From the NCBI GenBank assembly GCA_035524795.1, contig DATKOF010000014.1, positions 1 to 64,000 on the forward strand: a stretch of 64,000 nt of DNA. Direction: 5' to 3'. This DNA is from DATKOF01 sp035524795 (GTDB lineage Bacteria; Pseudomonadota; Gammaproteobacteria; Burkholderiales; SG8-41). The position numbers and the translations under genes were made by a program. Within the stretch, counting starts at the first letter, position 1. Each line of letters opens with the position of its first letter. Positions 18,049-27,187 of the stretch are shown piece after piece. The notes beneath the pieces are model-generated. The model was not told the origin of the DNA, ran no database searches, and saw only the letters and a program-made list of their open reading frames with translations.

Positions 18049-18282
18049 ATGATGAAAGACTTGGATCGCATCACTTTCGACCCCGCCGTGATGGGCGGCA
18101 AACCTTGCCTGCGCGGTCTGCGGGTAACCGTCGGCACGCTGGTCGGGCTGGTGGCCGGCGGCAAGACGACGCAGCAAATTCTTGCGCTCTACCCCTACCT
18201 TGAAGCCGACGACATCACACAGGCCCTGCGCTACGCTGCGTGGCGCGCCGAGGAAATCGAGTTGCCGCTGGCGACAGCGTGA
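18049..18282 (+). CDS. DUF433-family antitoxin
   Basis: A 77-residue protein with the DUF433 layout: RITFDPAVMGGKPCLRGLRV, then a small helix-turn-helix-like region GKTTQQILALYPYLEADDI and QALRYAAWRAEE. DUF433 proteins are the usual partners of DUF5615 PIN-like toxins. The downstream toxin frame begins at a GTG overlapping this stop (GTGA), the typical translational coupling of such pairs. Two adjacent ATG codons at 18049 and 18052 could each serve. It runs on the plus strand, opposite to the surrounding EPS genes, and sits between two copies of the galE 5' end. Confidence 0.85.
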   Translation: MMKDLDRITFDPAVMGGKPCLRGLRVTVGTLVGLVAGGKTTQQILALYPYLEADDITQALRYAAWRAEEIELPLATA

Positions 18283-18651
18283 GTCTGCGACTTCTTATCG
18301 ACATGAATCTTTCGCCCGCCTGGGCGCCGATTCTGAGAGAAGCCGGCTTCGATGCCGTGCATTGGAGCACCGGGTGCGCCCACCGCAAGCGACCAAACGT
18401 TGTTTGCGTGGGCGCGGGAAAACGACCACGTCGTATTCACCCATGATCTCGACTTCAGCAGCATGCTGGCGCTGACCGGCGCAACAACGCCCAGCGTTTT
18501 CCAGATTCGCACTGCAGATGTCAGCCCACAGGCCTTGGCGGAGCGCGCCGTCACCGCCTTGCGGCGTTTCACCCCTGAACTTTCGGCTGGTGCGCTCGTC
18601 GTTGTGGACGAAGGGCGCGACAGAGTGCGGATATTGCCGCTGACCAGCTGA
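18279..18651 (+). pseudogene. DUF5615 PIN-like toxin, frameshifted
   Basis: The reading frame opens with GTG at 18279 and gives SLRLLIDMNLSPAWAPILRE followed by AGFDAVHWST, the correct N-terminus of a DUF5615 toxin. It then goes out of phase. The rest, GAPTASDQTLFAWAREND, VVFTHDLDFSSMLAL and GALVVVDEGRDRVRILPL, is in the next frame from about 18373. The break is at ACCGGGTGCGCCC (18370-18382), where two bases appear to be missing compared with the expected ST-VGAP reading. As it stands the toxin would be truncated after about 36 correct residues. A sequencing error or programmed shift is possible but not supported by a slippery run. Confidence 0.8.
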
Positions 18652-18665
18652 CACCTGCACGACAG

Positions 18666-18949
18666 TCATTCCGAGCGTAGCGAGGAATCCCGGACGATCT
18701 CCGCCAACAGGCGCTCGTACTGGTCCACCATCGCCTGTTCCGAAAACCGTGTCTCGACAACGCGGCGGGCGTTGCGCCCTTTGGCCTCGGACACCGCATG
18801 ATCCGCGAGTAATGCGAGCCGGTCGACCAGCGCCGGCTGTTTGCCAGATTGTCGGCGATGACCACCCTGCACCCCGCGGCGGCAAGTTCGAGGCAGGTGT
18901 GTGACCCGATATAGCCCGCCCCACCAGTGACCAGAACAGTGCTCTGCAT
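18666..18949 (-). pseudogene. Chimeric remnant: galE 5' fragment joined to a glycosyltransferase 3' fragment
   Basis: From ATG 18949 the first about 37 codons repeat GalE (VLVTGGAGYIGSHTCLEL and on to ANSRR), then the similarity stops near 18830. Beyond that, in another frame, lies a GT4 C-terminus: GRNARRVVETRFSEQAMVDQ and YERLLAEIV. This resembles the end of the GT at 20992-22140 (NARKIVEENFSEGKMIDRYE). The stop lies inside a CATTCCGAGCGTAGCGAGGAA stretch, a kind of dispersed intergenic repeat. Neither part is a complete gene. The remnant looks like debris of recombination that also left the toxin-antitoxin pair between the repeats. Confidence 0.75.
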
Positions 18950-19006
18950 ATGGCATCTTGAAATTTTGCGGCCGATTGTGCCGCGCGAATGTTAAAGTTA
19001 TGCGAA
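18830..19006. repeat. Direct repeat copy B: truncated galE 5' end and leader
   Basis: Partner of 17697-17873, same orientation, ungapped, about 92% identical by hand count. Its galE start codon is intact but the coding match ends after roughly 37 codons. The stretch 19007-19107 that follows, up to the next gene, shows no other feature except a GGGGGA site before a short open frame that I do not accept. Confidence 0.85.
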
Positions 19007-19107
19007 GACAAGAATTTAATCGGGTTCGAATAGAAATCGGGGGAATATATGGTCAAGCGTGTAAAAACATATCCATCCATGTCATATCCCGTTCATAAGT
19101 ACGTTTT

Positions 19108-20181
19108 ATGCTTCGAACGGGAGCCGGAGATTCCGACCAGGAAGTTTTCCAGAATCGAAATATCAGCTTACAGCGCCGCCTCGTGTCCACTCTTTCTCCG
19201 CAACAGTCGCACCCTGTATATGCCTTTACGGTATTTACGGCCGCGTACAATTCGTTGGGCAAGATCGATCGGGTTTATCGCAGTCTGTGCGCGCAGACCT
19301 TTCGTGATTTTGAATGGCTGATTGTCGATGACGGCTCGACGGACGGGACAGGAGAACTGATCGAAAGCTGGAAACGGGAATGTCCGTTTCCGCTGCATTA
19401 TTTCTTGCAGAAAAATCAGGGCAAGCATGCGGCATTCAATCGGGGTGTTTCCCTGGCGCGAGGCGGATTGTTCCTGAATCTGGATCACGATGATGCCTGT
19501 GTGCCGCAGGCACTGGAACGGCTCAAACATCACTGGGATGCCATTCCCGCTGGGCAACGAGGAAAATTTTCTGCGGTCACCGCACTCTGCACCGATGAAT
19601 ATGGAAAATTGCTTGGCACCCGTTTCCCGAACGACATTACCGATTCCGATTCCCTTGAAATCCGCCATCGTTTCCACGTCAAAGGGGAAAAATGGGGATT
19701 TCATCGCACCGAAGTGCTGCGGGAATTCCCGTTTCCCAAACTGAAAGGGGAAGATTTCATCGCTGGTCCGACATGGATTCCCGAAAGCGTGGTCTGGAAC
19801 GCGATTGCACGCAGGTTCAAGACGCGCTACGTCAATGAACCGCTGCGGATTTTTTATAATTACGACCCCGATCAGTCCGCGCGACTTAGCCAGGGTAGTC
19901 ATACCAAGCACGTGCTGGGCGGCCGATTGCTTTGTGCCGACGAACTCAATCACGATCTCGATTGGTTCCGCTATGCGCCGACCACTTTCTTTAAATCGGC
20001 GGGAAATTACGTCAGATGGTCGCTCCATTCCGGTATCGGCATCGTCGGCCAGTGGCGCGGATTGAGTTCTATTGGAGCGAGGATATTGTGGCTGGTCATG
20101 CTGCCGGTAGGCTACGCGCTTTACCAGCGCGATCGGCTGAAAGACGAACGCCTCAGAAATATATCCGCCCCTGCGAGATGA
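19108..20181 (+). CDS. Family 2 glycosyltransferase
   Basis: A 357-residue GT-A enzyme. The nucleotide-binding start is YAFTVFTAAYNSLGKI, followed by FEWLIVDDGSTDGTGELIES. The metal-binding part is in LFLNLDHDDACVPQALERL (DxD-like). A later DFIAGPTWIPESVVWN segment and a hydrophobic C-terminus (IGARILWLVMLPVGYAL) suggest membrane association. The start is uncertain: ATG 19108 gives 25 residues ahead of the fold without a good ribosome binding site, and a GTG at 19183 would fit the family better. It is on the plus strand, paired with the methyltransferase that begins 34 bp later, and interrupts the otherwise minus-strand EPS genes. Confidence 0.85.
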   Translation: MLRTGAGDSDQEVFQNRNISLQRRLVSTLSPQQSHPVYAFTVFTAAYNSLGKIDRVYRSLCAQTFRDFEWLIVDDGSTDGTGELIESWKRECPFPLHYFLQKNQGKHAAFNRGVSLARGGLFLNLDHDDACVPQALERLKHHWDAIPAGQRGKFSAVTALCTDEYGKLLGTRFPNDITDSDSLEIRHRFHVKGEKWGFHRTEVLREFPFPKLKGEDFIAGPTWIPESVVWNAIARRFKTRYVNEPLRIFYNYDPDQSARLSQGSHTKHVLGGRLLCADELNHDLDWFRYAPTTFFKSAGNYVRWSLHSGIGIVGQWRGLSSIGARILWLVMLPVGYALYQRDRLKDERLRNISAPAR

Positions 20182-20215
20182 TGATCACTCATGAATCGTT
20201 AAGAGATGAGGCCAT

Positions 20216-20989
20216 ATGACTACTGATTTTTCGATGCGACCACAATCTGGCAAACGATCCGGTTTCATATGGAGGACGGTGCGGTATCACCTATCCCCTC
20301 TCTACAGGCATGTTCGCCAGAATTATCTTCTGAACAAGTGGAAAAAACATTCCTTTCAGAATTCCTTCGACTGGAACTGGAAAGCAGAGAACTACAATCG
20401 GATTGCGCTCGTGAACCTTCTGAGATCCGGGAAACCGGATGGCAATTACCTTGAAATCGGTTGCGATGAGAATGCCGTATTTGATTCGGTGCCGGCAAAG
20501 TACAAGGTTGGTGTCGACCCGGAAAAGGGCGGGACATTGCGCATGACATCCGACGACTTCTTTCTATCGAACAAGCAGAAGTTTGACGTAATTTTCATTG
20601 ATGGGCTTCACATATATGAGCAGGTCAGAAAGGATGTAATCAATTCCATCAACTGCATCAACGACGGCGGCTGGATCGCCCTGCATGATATGCTCCCGAG
20701 GAACTGGATAGAAGAACATGTGCCCATCATATCCCTGGGTGACTGGAATGGAGATGTATGGAAAGTAGCCTTTGAATTAGCAAATACTGATGGCATCGAT
20801 TTTAAACTCCTTAAAATAGACCGCGGTGTTGGAGTAATCAGAATGTCCAGACCGAACGTCAAACTGACCGATTTGCGCAAGAAACTGGATCACGAGCGAT
20901 TTGAATATCTCTATGCGAACCTGTCGAAATTGCCGCTTGCCAGCTGGGAGGAAGCCTACGACTGGATCAAAACCTCCCGACACTCTTGA
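20216..20989 (+). CDS. SAM-dependent methyltransferase-like protein
   Basis: A 257-residue protein with a class I methyltransferase core. NYLEIGCDENAVFDSV stands for motif I, followed by VDPEKGGTLRM. FDVIFIDGLHIYEQVRKDV with WIALHDMLPRNW matches the Methyltransf_24 subgroup (FIDGxHxYxxVxxD, then HD). This subgroup often modifies sugars or glycan chain ends. A basic N-terminal 50 residues precede the core. The site GAGG lies just before the ATG. It follows the GT2 gene and meets the minus-strand GT tail to tail with a 2-bp gap. Codon use is more AT-rich than in the eps operon, hinting at a later arrival together with the GT2. Confidence 0.82.
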   Translation: MTTDFSMRPQSGKRSGFIWRTVRYHLSPLYRHVRQNYLLNKWKKHSFQNSFDWNWKAENYNRIALVNLLRSGKPDGNYLEIGCDENAVFDSVPAKYKVGVDPEKGGTLRMTSDDFFLSNKQKFDVIFIDGLHIYEQVRKDVINSINCINDGGWIALHDMLPRNWIEEHVPIISLGDWNGDVWKVAFELANTDGIDFKLLKIDRGVGVIRMSRPNVKLTDLRKKLDHERFEYLYANLSKLPLASWEEAYDWIKTSRHS

Positions 20990-20991
20990 AT

Positions 20992-22140
20992 TTACCCCTG
21001 ACGAGGGCTTGTTCGCGGCGCGATTTCCGAAAGCAGACTCTCATAGCGATCGATCATCTTCCCTTCGGAAAAATTTTCTTCGACAATCTTTCTGGCGTTA
21101 ACGGCCATGCTGACAGCAATACAGCGGTCTGAAAGAATGGCAAGTTTCTCGACCAGTGACTCGGTATCACCAGCCGGAAAAAGAAATCCATTTTCCCCAT
21201 CAACGATCATTTCGGACGCTCCACCAATGTCGGAATGCACAACGGTTTTTTGCATCGCCATCGCCTCAATGGCTGCAAGTGAGAATGTTTCCACAGCTAC
21301 GCTGCACAATACGATCACATCACAGGCAGCAATGAGTGGCCGCACATTCCGCTGAAAACCGGTAATGCGGACGTCGCCCTCTACATCGAGTGCCCGAGCG
21401 CGTTGTTCGATCTGCTGCCGGGTCGGGCCGTCGCCGATCATCAGCGCGCGGGCTGGAATGCCCCTGCGCCGCAGTTCCGCTACCGCATCCACCAACTGGA
21501 CATGATTCTTTTCCGGGCGCAGCACTGCCGAGATGCCGATCACGTAGTCCTCGTGGCCGAAGCCGAAGCTTGCACGCACAGCTTCACGCTCGTCTTCCGT
21601 CAGCCGGTTGGAGAAATGATCGATGTCCACGCCGTTATAGATGACCTCATTGCGCCGGGAAAACACGCCGCGTGGCCGCCAGTAGCGCTGCTGATTCCTG
21701 CACACGAAAACGCAGCACGCCGATGTCCAGAAAAACAGGCGGTACAACAACAACTGAAGGTGCTCTTTGATGCTCAATAACTTGGTCGTGTGATAGGTCA
21801 CGATCAAGGGCGCCTTGCAGCCTGAAAGGCTGAGCGCCAGCCACGCGTACATCAGCGCATAGGGGTTGGCTGCGACGACGACGGAGGGTCCTAGTTCCCG
21901 CAGAAACTGCGTGAAGCGCCGTAATGCGCCGATATCGAAATAATGCCTGGCATCCAGACAGCGCACGGTGCCTTTGCCGATCAACTGGATACGATCAAGC
22001 TGACTTGGATCATTCTTCACGTAGACTGCATGGCATTCGTGGCCGCGCTCGGCAAGCCTGTTCATCAATGCGATCGAATGACGTTCGGCGCCACCATGAA
22101 CCAGCGATCCTGTCACAAACAGAATTTTCTGAAAGTCCAT
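20992..22140 (-). CDS. Glycosyltransferase, GT4 family
   Basis: A 382-residue GT-B enzyme. It begins FQKILFVTGSLVHGGAERHS, the acceptor-side glycine loop, and its donor half has NGVDIDHFSNRL, ISAVLRPEKNHVQLVDAV, MIGDGPTRQQIEQRA and ETFSLAAIEAMAMQ (EX7E). ATG 22140 was preferred to an upstream in-frame start at 22224 that would overlap the flippase gene. GGTGG lies about 8 bases upstream. It is the last gene of the eps operon and follows the flippase by 4 bp. Its C-terminus resembles the GT fragment at 18666-18830. Confidence 0.92.
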   Translation of the reverse strand: MDFQKILFVTGSLVHGGAERHSIALMNRLAERGHECHAVYVKNDPSQLDRIQLIGKGTVRCLDARHYFDIGALRRFTQFLRELGPSVVVAANPYALMYAWLALSLSGCKAPLIVTYHTTKLLSIKEHLQLLLYRLFFWTSACCVFVCRNQQRYWRPRGVFSRRNEVIYNGVDIDHFSNRLTEDEREAVRASFGFGHEDYVIGISAVLRPEKNHVQLVDAVAELRRRGIPARALMIGDGPTRQQIEQRARALDVEGDVRITGFQRNVRPLIAACDVIVLCSVAVETFSLAAIEAMAMQKTVVHSDIGGASEMIVDGENGFLFPAGDTESLVEKLAILSDRCIAVSMAVNARKIVEENFSEGKMIDRYESLLSEIAPRTSPRQG

Positions 22141-22144
22141 GGTG

Positions 22145-23629
22145 TTAACCACCACGCTTGGCAACCAATCTGGCCAGGTTGACAAAGGCCTCGCCGAATC
22201 CGAACGCGAGCAACAAAACGACATAAGCTGAAGTGAAAATCACGGCGCCCAGAGCAAGCTGAGCGATAGCGCCGCTACCGGATATGTAACCTTTCAGAAT
22301 CCAGGATACGGTACCCGAAATTGCCGCGGCAACAGCGATCAGACACAATGACCTCCAGTCCTGCAAGTCGCGTATTGGAATGCCGATGAGAGAAGAGATG
22401 CGCATCAAGGTTGCGCACCGCTCCAGATAAATTCCGAACACGCTGCCTGCAGCGGCGCCGGCCAGACCGAACTTGAGCGCTCCGAGATAGCTGCCGGCAG
22501 CTGAGAATACCAGTGAAGCCAGATTGACCAGCATGACAAAAGTGCCCTGCCGGTTGATCAGCATGATGCTGGACAGTTCCACCGCATACGCCAACAATCC
22601 GAAAGTATAGACGCGCATGACCGCAGCAGCATCGACATAGGGCGCGGTATATATCAAGGTAATCACCTGCTCCGCGAACACGAAACAAAACCCCAGCAGC
22701 GGATACGCAAGCAGTGCGACGCTGATGTTGGCCCGATTATTGAGTTTGACCGCGCCAATGACATCGCCCTGCGCGTGCAGGCGATTCATGCTCGGCAGGA
22801 ACGCGTTGTTGACCGATTGCCTGAACAGATACAAAACCGGGCTCAACACCGACCCGACGGAGAACGCCGCAAACCTGTTTACGGAAAAGAGCATCGCGGC
22901 GACCCACTGATCGGCCTGAACGCGCAGGCTGTAGAGCGCGCCGGAAACGCCGAACGGCAGCGCATACCTGATTTGCGATGCGAATTCGTTCCTGTTCAGC
23001 CAGGGGCCGCCGAACCCGTGATAACGGGATATATAACGCAGGAGAAGAGCGAGTCTCAGTGCGGCAAACGCGGCGAGAGCGATGACCAGCGCGAAGAAGC
23101 TGTGTGTAGTCATCGCGGTCAGGGTCAGCATCAGCGCGCGTGTTGCCGACAATCCGACGATGGCACGGCTCTGCCATTGGACGCGTTCTTCAGCCGTCGG
23201 CAGGAAATCTATCAACGACGCAACAACCCACAACCAGATAAAAACCGGAACCCATGAATCATGCGCTGATATCTCCCGCATCGCCGCCGGCAACCAGGGA
23301 TTGACGGCGCTACCCGCCGCTGCCCCAATGGCTCCGGTCACGACCAGAAAAAGCAGCGCCTGATTGATGAAAAGCCGTTTCGAACGATCATCCGAACGCG
23401 GCAGGTAATAATAAAGGCTGGTTGGCATCGCCAACGGCGCCAATGCCATCACGGTGCTGATCATCAGCCACAGCAAGCGGTATTGCCCAAACGCATGAGG
23501 ATCGAGGACGCGCGTCAGGACAATGGGCAGAATGAACTGGATGCCGTAATCGATCGCATTGGCGATGCCGAGCGTCAGGGCGTTCAGGTGGAGAGCACCG
23601 TGCCCGGCCGGGACGGATTTCTGCATCAT
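22145..23629 (-). CDS. Wzx-like lipid-linked oligosaccharide flippase
   Basis: A 494-residue polytopic inner-membrane protein of the MOP superfamily with about 12-14 predicted hydrophobic segments. It has the N-terminal YGIQFILPIVLTRVLDPHAF plus FGQYRLLWLMIST that is usual in polysaccharide flippases. It would move the undecaprenyl-linked repeat unit across the membrane for polymerisation by the O-antigen-ligase-like protein encoded two genes upstream. It overlaps the preceding GT by 4 bp and is followed 4 bp later by another GT, so it is firmly inside the operon. Confidence 0.88.
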   Translation of the reverse strand: MMQKSVPAGHGALHLNALTLGIANAIDYGIQFILPIVLTRVLDPHAFGQYRLLWLMISTVMALAPLAMPTSLYYYLPRSDDRSKRLFINQALLFLVVTGAIGAAAGSAVNPWLPAAMREISAHDSWVPVFIWLWVVASLIDFLPTAEERVQWQSRAIVGLSATRALMLTLTAMTTHSFFALVIALAAFAALRLALLLRYISRYHGFGGPWLNRNEFASQIRYALPFGVSGALYSLRVQADQWVAAMLFSVNRFAAFSVGSVLSPVLYLFRQSVNNAFLPSMNRLHAQGDVIGAVKLNNRANISVALLAYPLLGFCFVFAEQVITLIYTAPYVDAAAVMRVYTFGLLAYAVELSSIMLINRQGTFVMLVNLASLVFSAAGSYLGALKFGLAGAAAGSVFGIYLERCATLMRISSLIGIPIRDLQDWRSLCLIAVAAAISGTVSWILKGYISGSGAIAQLALGAVIFTSAYVVLLLAFGFGEAFVNLARLVAKRGG

Positions 23630-24864
23630 GGCGAGGATGATGCCTGCATGGCATTTTCATCCAGAGAGATAAACAATTTTTCATATGCGGCAATTACGGC
23701 CCGCACCGAATGTTCCGTCTCAAAGTGTGAACGGCACAACGCAGACTTATGTTTCCACGCGGCTTCGTCAGCCATCAGACGATTGATGGTTCTCACCATC
23801 TGATCCGTATCCTGCACGACACATGAGACAGGCTCGCCCATGCAAAACGAGCCGGTATCGAACAGCGAAACGGTGGGCACACCGCGCGCCCAAGACTGCA
23901 GGAACGTATTGGGGAATCCCTCATGGAGCGAAGTGTTGACAAAAATCCGGGCGCGGTCGAAATGTGTATCGACCTGCGCATACGGCACGAACCCCAGAAA
24001 CTCCAGGTTGGGGATGTTTTTCGCAGCAGCTTCCATGGCCGAAAAATACCGACGGCTTTCCGCATCACTGCCGCCAGGGCCGCCGATCATCCTGAACCGG
24101 AACCCCGGTAGCCTGCGCGCAATGTCCAGAAAAATTTCCGGGCGCTTGAATTGGCGGATCGTGCTGACCCATAGTATTTCGTTTCCTGCTTCATCGCGCC
24201 CGCGGCCGTCGGCAGGAGGAACATAGCAACTGGGAATGAAAACAGGAGCGCGCGCGTAATGACGCTCGCAATCCTGCCGCTGCGTTGGGTTCTGCGCTAC
24301 GACTGCATCGACGTTGCGCAGTCCATAGCGAAACAGCTGCACGTCTCGCCAGTGCCGAATCAGTTCCTTGCCCGGCATGAAATCGCTGTCGGAGGCACCG
24401 GCATAGATGGATTTCCTGTCGTAGCGGCGGCAGAACGCCGCGACGACTCCGGTCAGCATCGATGCCGATCGCTGATAATAGATGTCGGCATCGGCCCTGC
24501 GCATCGCGTTCCACAACGAGGTCAAACGCGGATGAAGAAAACGCAGCATGGGAATACCTGCCGTGGGTTTAAAGCTTTTGAATACCGTTATGCCATCCAC
24601 AATGCTGGAATCCGGCTGACCGTAATCCATGCAGATCATCGAAACACAGTAGCCGGCTCCGACCAGCGCACGCGCGATCGTGCATTGCTGCACTTCGGCC
24701 CCGCCGACCACCGGAATTCTGCCGTCGGCGGCAAGTACCGGCCACGCCGCCGGCGCCACGAAACAGATATGCGGACGGCGGCGCATTCGGCCGTCCGTTT
24801 CTTCCGTTATGGAATCAAGAGAAGCCGTGGATGGCTGCTCCGTGAACTCAGTGAATCCGGCCAT
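23626..24864 (-). CDS. Glycosyltransferase, GT4-like
   Basis: A 412-residue GT-B enzyme. Near the N-terminus are PHICFVAPAAWPVLAADG and VVGGAEVQQCTIARALVGAG. The donor domain has ILWVSTIRQFKRPEIFLDIA, RMIGGPGGSDAESRRYF, and NTSLHEGFPNTFLQSWARG in place of the common EX7E. Start: ATG 24864 overlaps the upstream polymerase gene by 17 bp with GGAA about 8 bases before it. A longer frame to 24936 overlaps more, and an internal ATG before RRRPHICF is also possible. The stop overlaps the flippase start by 4 bp. Confidence 0.88.
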   Translation of the reverse strand: MAGFTEFTEQPSTASLDSITEETDGRMRRRPHICFVAPAAWPVLAADGRIPVVGGAEVQQCTIARALVGAGYCVSMICMDYGQPDSSIVDGITVFKSFKPTAGIPMLRFLHPRLTSLWNAMRRADADIYYQRSASMLTGVVAAFCRRYDRKSIYAGASDSDFMPGKELIRHWRDVQLFRYGLRNVDAVVAQNPTQRQDCERHYARAPVFIPSCYVPPADGRGRDEAGNEILWVSTIRQFKRPEIFLDIARRLPGFRFRMIGGPGGSDAESRRYFSAMEAAAKNIPNLEFLGFVPYAQVDTHFDRARIFVNTSLHEGFPNTFLQSWARGVPTVSLFDTGSFCMGEPVSCVVQDTDQMVRTINRLMADEAAWKHKSALCRSHFETEHSVRAVIAAYEKLFISLDENAMQASSSP

Positions 24865-26470
24865 AAGCGCCGGTTCCGGCAGTTGCGGGATAAGGCGGCT
24901 GCGGCCCGTCCTCACTTTTCGCAGCGTCTGCTGCATCAGGCAGGTCTTTGGATTTTCCGGGCCAGAAATATCCGTACATCATCCCGATTGCAAACCACAG
25001 GATGCTTTGCTCGGGCGCCGGTGTCAGCTTGCTGCCGGACATCCCCACGATCAGGAATGCAATCAAACCGGCGGCTGCACCGCCGAAAAACGCGCGCTGG
25101 AGACCACTTAAGCTGTCGGCGACGGACAATTTCCAGAACCCGCGCAGCACCGACCAGAAAAATACCAGCATCACGATCAGCCCAATGATCCCGGTATCGA
25201 GCAGCGCGCCCAGATAGGCGTTGTGGGGATGATCCACCGCAAGGATGGCCTGCGCTTTCATCGCGTCGGACCACAGGATCGACGACAGCCCCTGACCATA
25301 GATCGGGCTATGCAGGATTTCAGGCAGCAGTGGGGCCCAGATTTCATCGACGCGCCCCGCGCTGATGGCATCGGCGCCCTGCCCGAAACCCGCCGTCAAC
25401 CGGTAGCCGATCGCGCCGGGCATCACCATGACTGCGACAACGCCGACCAGCGCGCCGAAAAACAGCAATACGCTCTGGCGCTGACGCCACAGAAAAATGG
25501 CGTTGACGACGATGAAAGCGATAAATCCCGCGCGCGAGAACGTCAGCAGCAGGGCGACGGCAACCAGCGCCATCGATGCCAGCAGCAGCAGGCGCATCAG
25601 GAATCCATCCCATTGCAGCCACATGAACAGCAGCACCGCGTATGCGGTCACGTACAGCCTGGCAAGATTGTTCGCATGCATGCCGAGCGGCGACAGAAAA
25701 TTGCGCGCTCTTTCGTTCGCGAGATCGCCAAGATGCACGCCGGTAGCGAAAAAGTATGCGACAACCATCAGCCCCATCAGCCAGATCGAGATCAGCATCG
25801 GCACCAGGAATCTTTCCGGGTTGGCGCTCTCGCGCACCGCAGCGGCGGTCAGCAATGCAAACAGCACGAGAAACAGCGGTTTGGCCACGGCGTCGCGCAC
25901 GTAACTGCCGGCGTCATCAAATGAATCCAGCCCCAACAAGTTAATGTACGCGGGGATTTCGCTCACATGCCGGGTGCCCAATGCGCCGGCGGCCAGAATC
26001 ACCGCGACATAAGCAACCAGTTGCCACGACGGGATGAAACTGCCGACACCCGGCCGGAACGCGGATTTCAGCGCATAGGAAAGCAGCGTCATGGTCAGCA
26101 GCAGGTTGATCGGATTGATGCCGGTGACGCCGAACATTTCGTGCGGGAACAGCACGCTCGACGAAATCGGCATCAATACGATCAGCAGCACCACGCCGAA
26201 GCGGAAGTCGTACAGAATGAGCACGCAGGCGATCAGCGAGAACGCCATGATGAAGGCGTTGATCTCCATCACCACGATCGCGAGACCCCAGAATGCCGCG
26301 ATCAATACCAGCGCGGAAAAAAACAGCGTCCGCCGCACAATCTCGCGCCGCGCCGCATACATCCGCCCCGGCAGGCGTCGGCTCCATTCCCACGCTGCCG
26401 CGAGCAGCGCGGCGCAACCCTGCGCCGCCTGTCTCATCCAGCGCATTCCGGCAAGAGGGATGGCACGCAT
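24848..26470 (-). CDS. O-antigen ligase / Wzy-like membrane protein, exosortase-associated type
   Basis: A 540-residue polytopic membrane protein with about a dozen hydrophobic segments. A large periplasmic loop in the C-terminal third contains GYRLTAGFGQGADAISAGRVDE, SPIYGQGLSSILWSDAM and VDHPHNAYLGALLDTG. The RxxxW and HNxYL features of the Wzy_C/O-antigen ligase family are recognisable. It may polymerise the repeat unit or ligate glycan to another acceptor. Some members next to exosortases have been proposed to act in protein O-glycosylation. It lies 39 bp after epsI and overlaps the next GT. No strong ribosome binding site is seen at 26470, so the start is tentative. Confidence 0.83.
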   Translation of the reverse strand: MRAIPLAGMRWMRQAAQGCAALLAAAWEWSRRLPGRMYAARREIVRRTLFFSALVLIAAFWGLAIVVMEINAFIMAFSLIACVLILYDFRFGVVLLIVLMPISSSVLFPHEMFGVTGINPINLLLTMTLLSYALKSAFRPGVGSFIPSWQLVAYVAVILAAGALGTRHVSEIPAYINLLGLDSFDDAGSYVRDAVAKPLFLVLFALLTAAAVRESANPERFLVPMLISIWLMGLMVVAYFFATGVHLGDLANERARNFLSPLGMHANNLARLYVTAYAVLLFMWLQWDGFLMRLLLLASMALVAVALLLTFSRAGFIAFIVVNAIFLWRQRQSVLLFFGALVGVVAVMVMPGAIGYRLTAGFGQGADAISAGRVDEIWAPLLPEILHSPIYGQGLSSILWSDAMKAQAILAVDHPHNAYLGALLDTGIIGLIVMLVFFWSVLRGFWKLSVADSLSGLQRAFFGGAAAGLIAFLIVGMSGSKLTPAPEQSILWFAIGMMYGYFWPGKSKDLPDAADAAKSEDGPQPPYPATAGTGAYGRIH

Positions 26471-26509
26471 TTTTATGATCGCAGTTTGAACCGGCCGCTA
26501 CGGCGCCGG

Positions 26510-27187
26510 TCAGGAACGGGCGCCGATCAGCAGCGGCACGTCCTGCGGCTTCATGCCGGCCAGCAGGTCCCGGATGAACTGGTCCTGGGCGTGGAACGCT
26601 GCCTGCGGGTCGTCCGACAGGCTCGACACGCGCACCAGCAGGCCGTCGGGAATCCTGCCGGCCAGGCCGTAGCGGATTTGCGTCAGCAGCCGTTCGAGCC
26701 GGCCGACGACGACACGGTCGCCCATCGTCAGCCAGTAGGTCACCGGCTCCGAGCGGAAACCGCGCACCGCCTGCATCCGCGTCACCGGGATCGAGGCGCC
26801 GCCGACATCCATCGCGACGTGCGTGAGGCCGTGGATTTCGAAACCCTGCGCGGCATAACACACTTCCTGCCGGTGCGCCTTCAGCGCGTCGCTCTGATCG
26901 CCGCCGTAGGCGACCGTCAGCATCATCCGTTCGCCGTTGCCGTTGATGTAGGTGCGGCTGACGATCTGGCTGTAGATTTTGTCGAGGTTCGCCTGCACGT
27001 CCGGCGACGGCACGACCGGCACCACGGTCGGATCGATCTGCCAGCCGCCAAAAGACTGGGGAATGACCGTTTCGAAGCGCGGCGCGTCGGCGGCTTTCTG
27101 ATGCGACGGTTTCAGCGCCAGCGCCAGCCCCGACGCGCAGAACATGGCGAGTCCCACCGCAATGCAGCGCAGCGTTCCGTTTTTCAT
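26510..27187 (-). CDS. epsI: Exosortase-associated protein EpsI
   Basis: A 225-residue protein with an N-terminal hydrophobic segment (about 8-25) and the EpsI (DUF3485) domain: FGGWQIDPTVVPVVPSPDVQ, DKIYSQIVSRTYINGNGERM, MLTVAYGGDQSDALKAHRQE followed by VCYAAQGFEI. EpsI proteins accompany exosortases; their role in PEP-CTERM processing or glycan handling is not settled. Here it is a free gene, not fused to the exosortase, overlapping the exosortase stop by 4 bp (ATGA). That separate arrangement matches the methanolan-type system. Confidence 0.92.
   Translation of the reverse strand: MKNGTLRCIAVGLAMFCASGLALALKPSHQKAADAPRFETVIPQSFGGWQIDPTVVPVVPSPDVQANLDKIYSQIVSRTYINGNGERMMLTVAYGGDQSDALKAHRQEVCYAAQGFEIHGLTHVAMDVGGASIPVTRMQAVRGFRSEPVTYWLTMGDRVVVGRLERLLTQIRYGLAGRIPDGLLVRVSSLSDDPQAAFHAQDQFIRDLLAGMKPQDVPLLIGARS

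Noticed and set aside
19049..19321. 90-codon plus-strand frame with a good GGGGGA site
   Set aside because: It overlaps the GT2 gene in another frame and its product is basic and featureless. The site may instead be chance or a relic of an older start for the GT2 gene.
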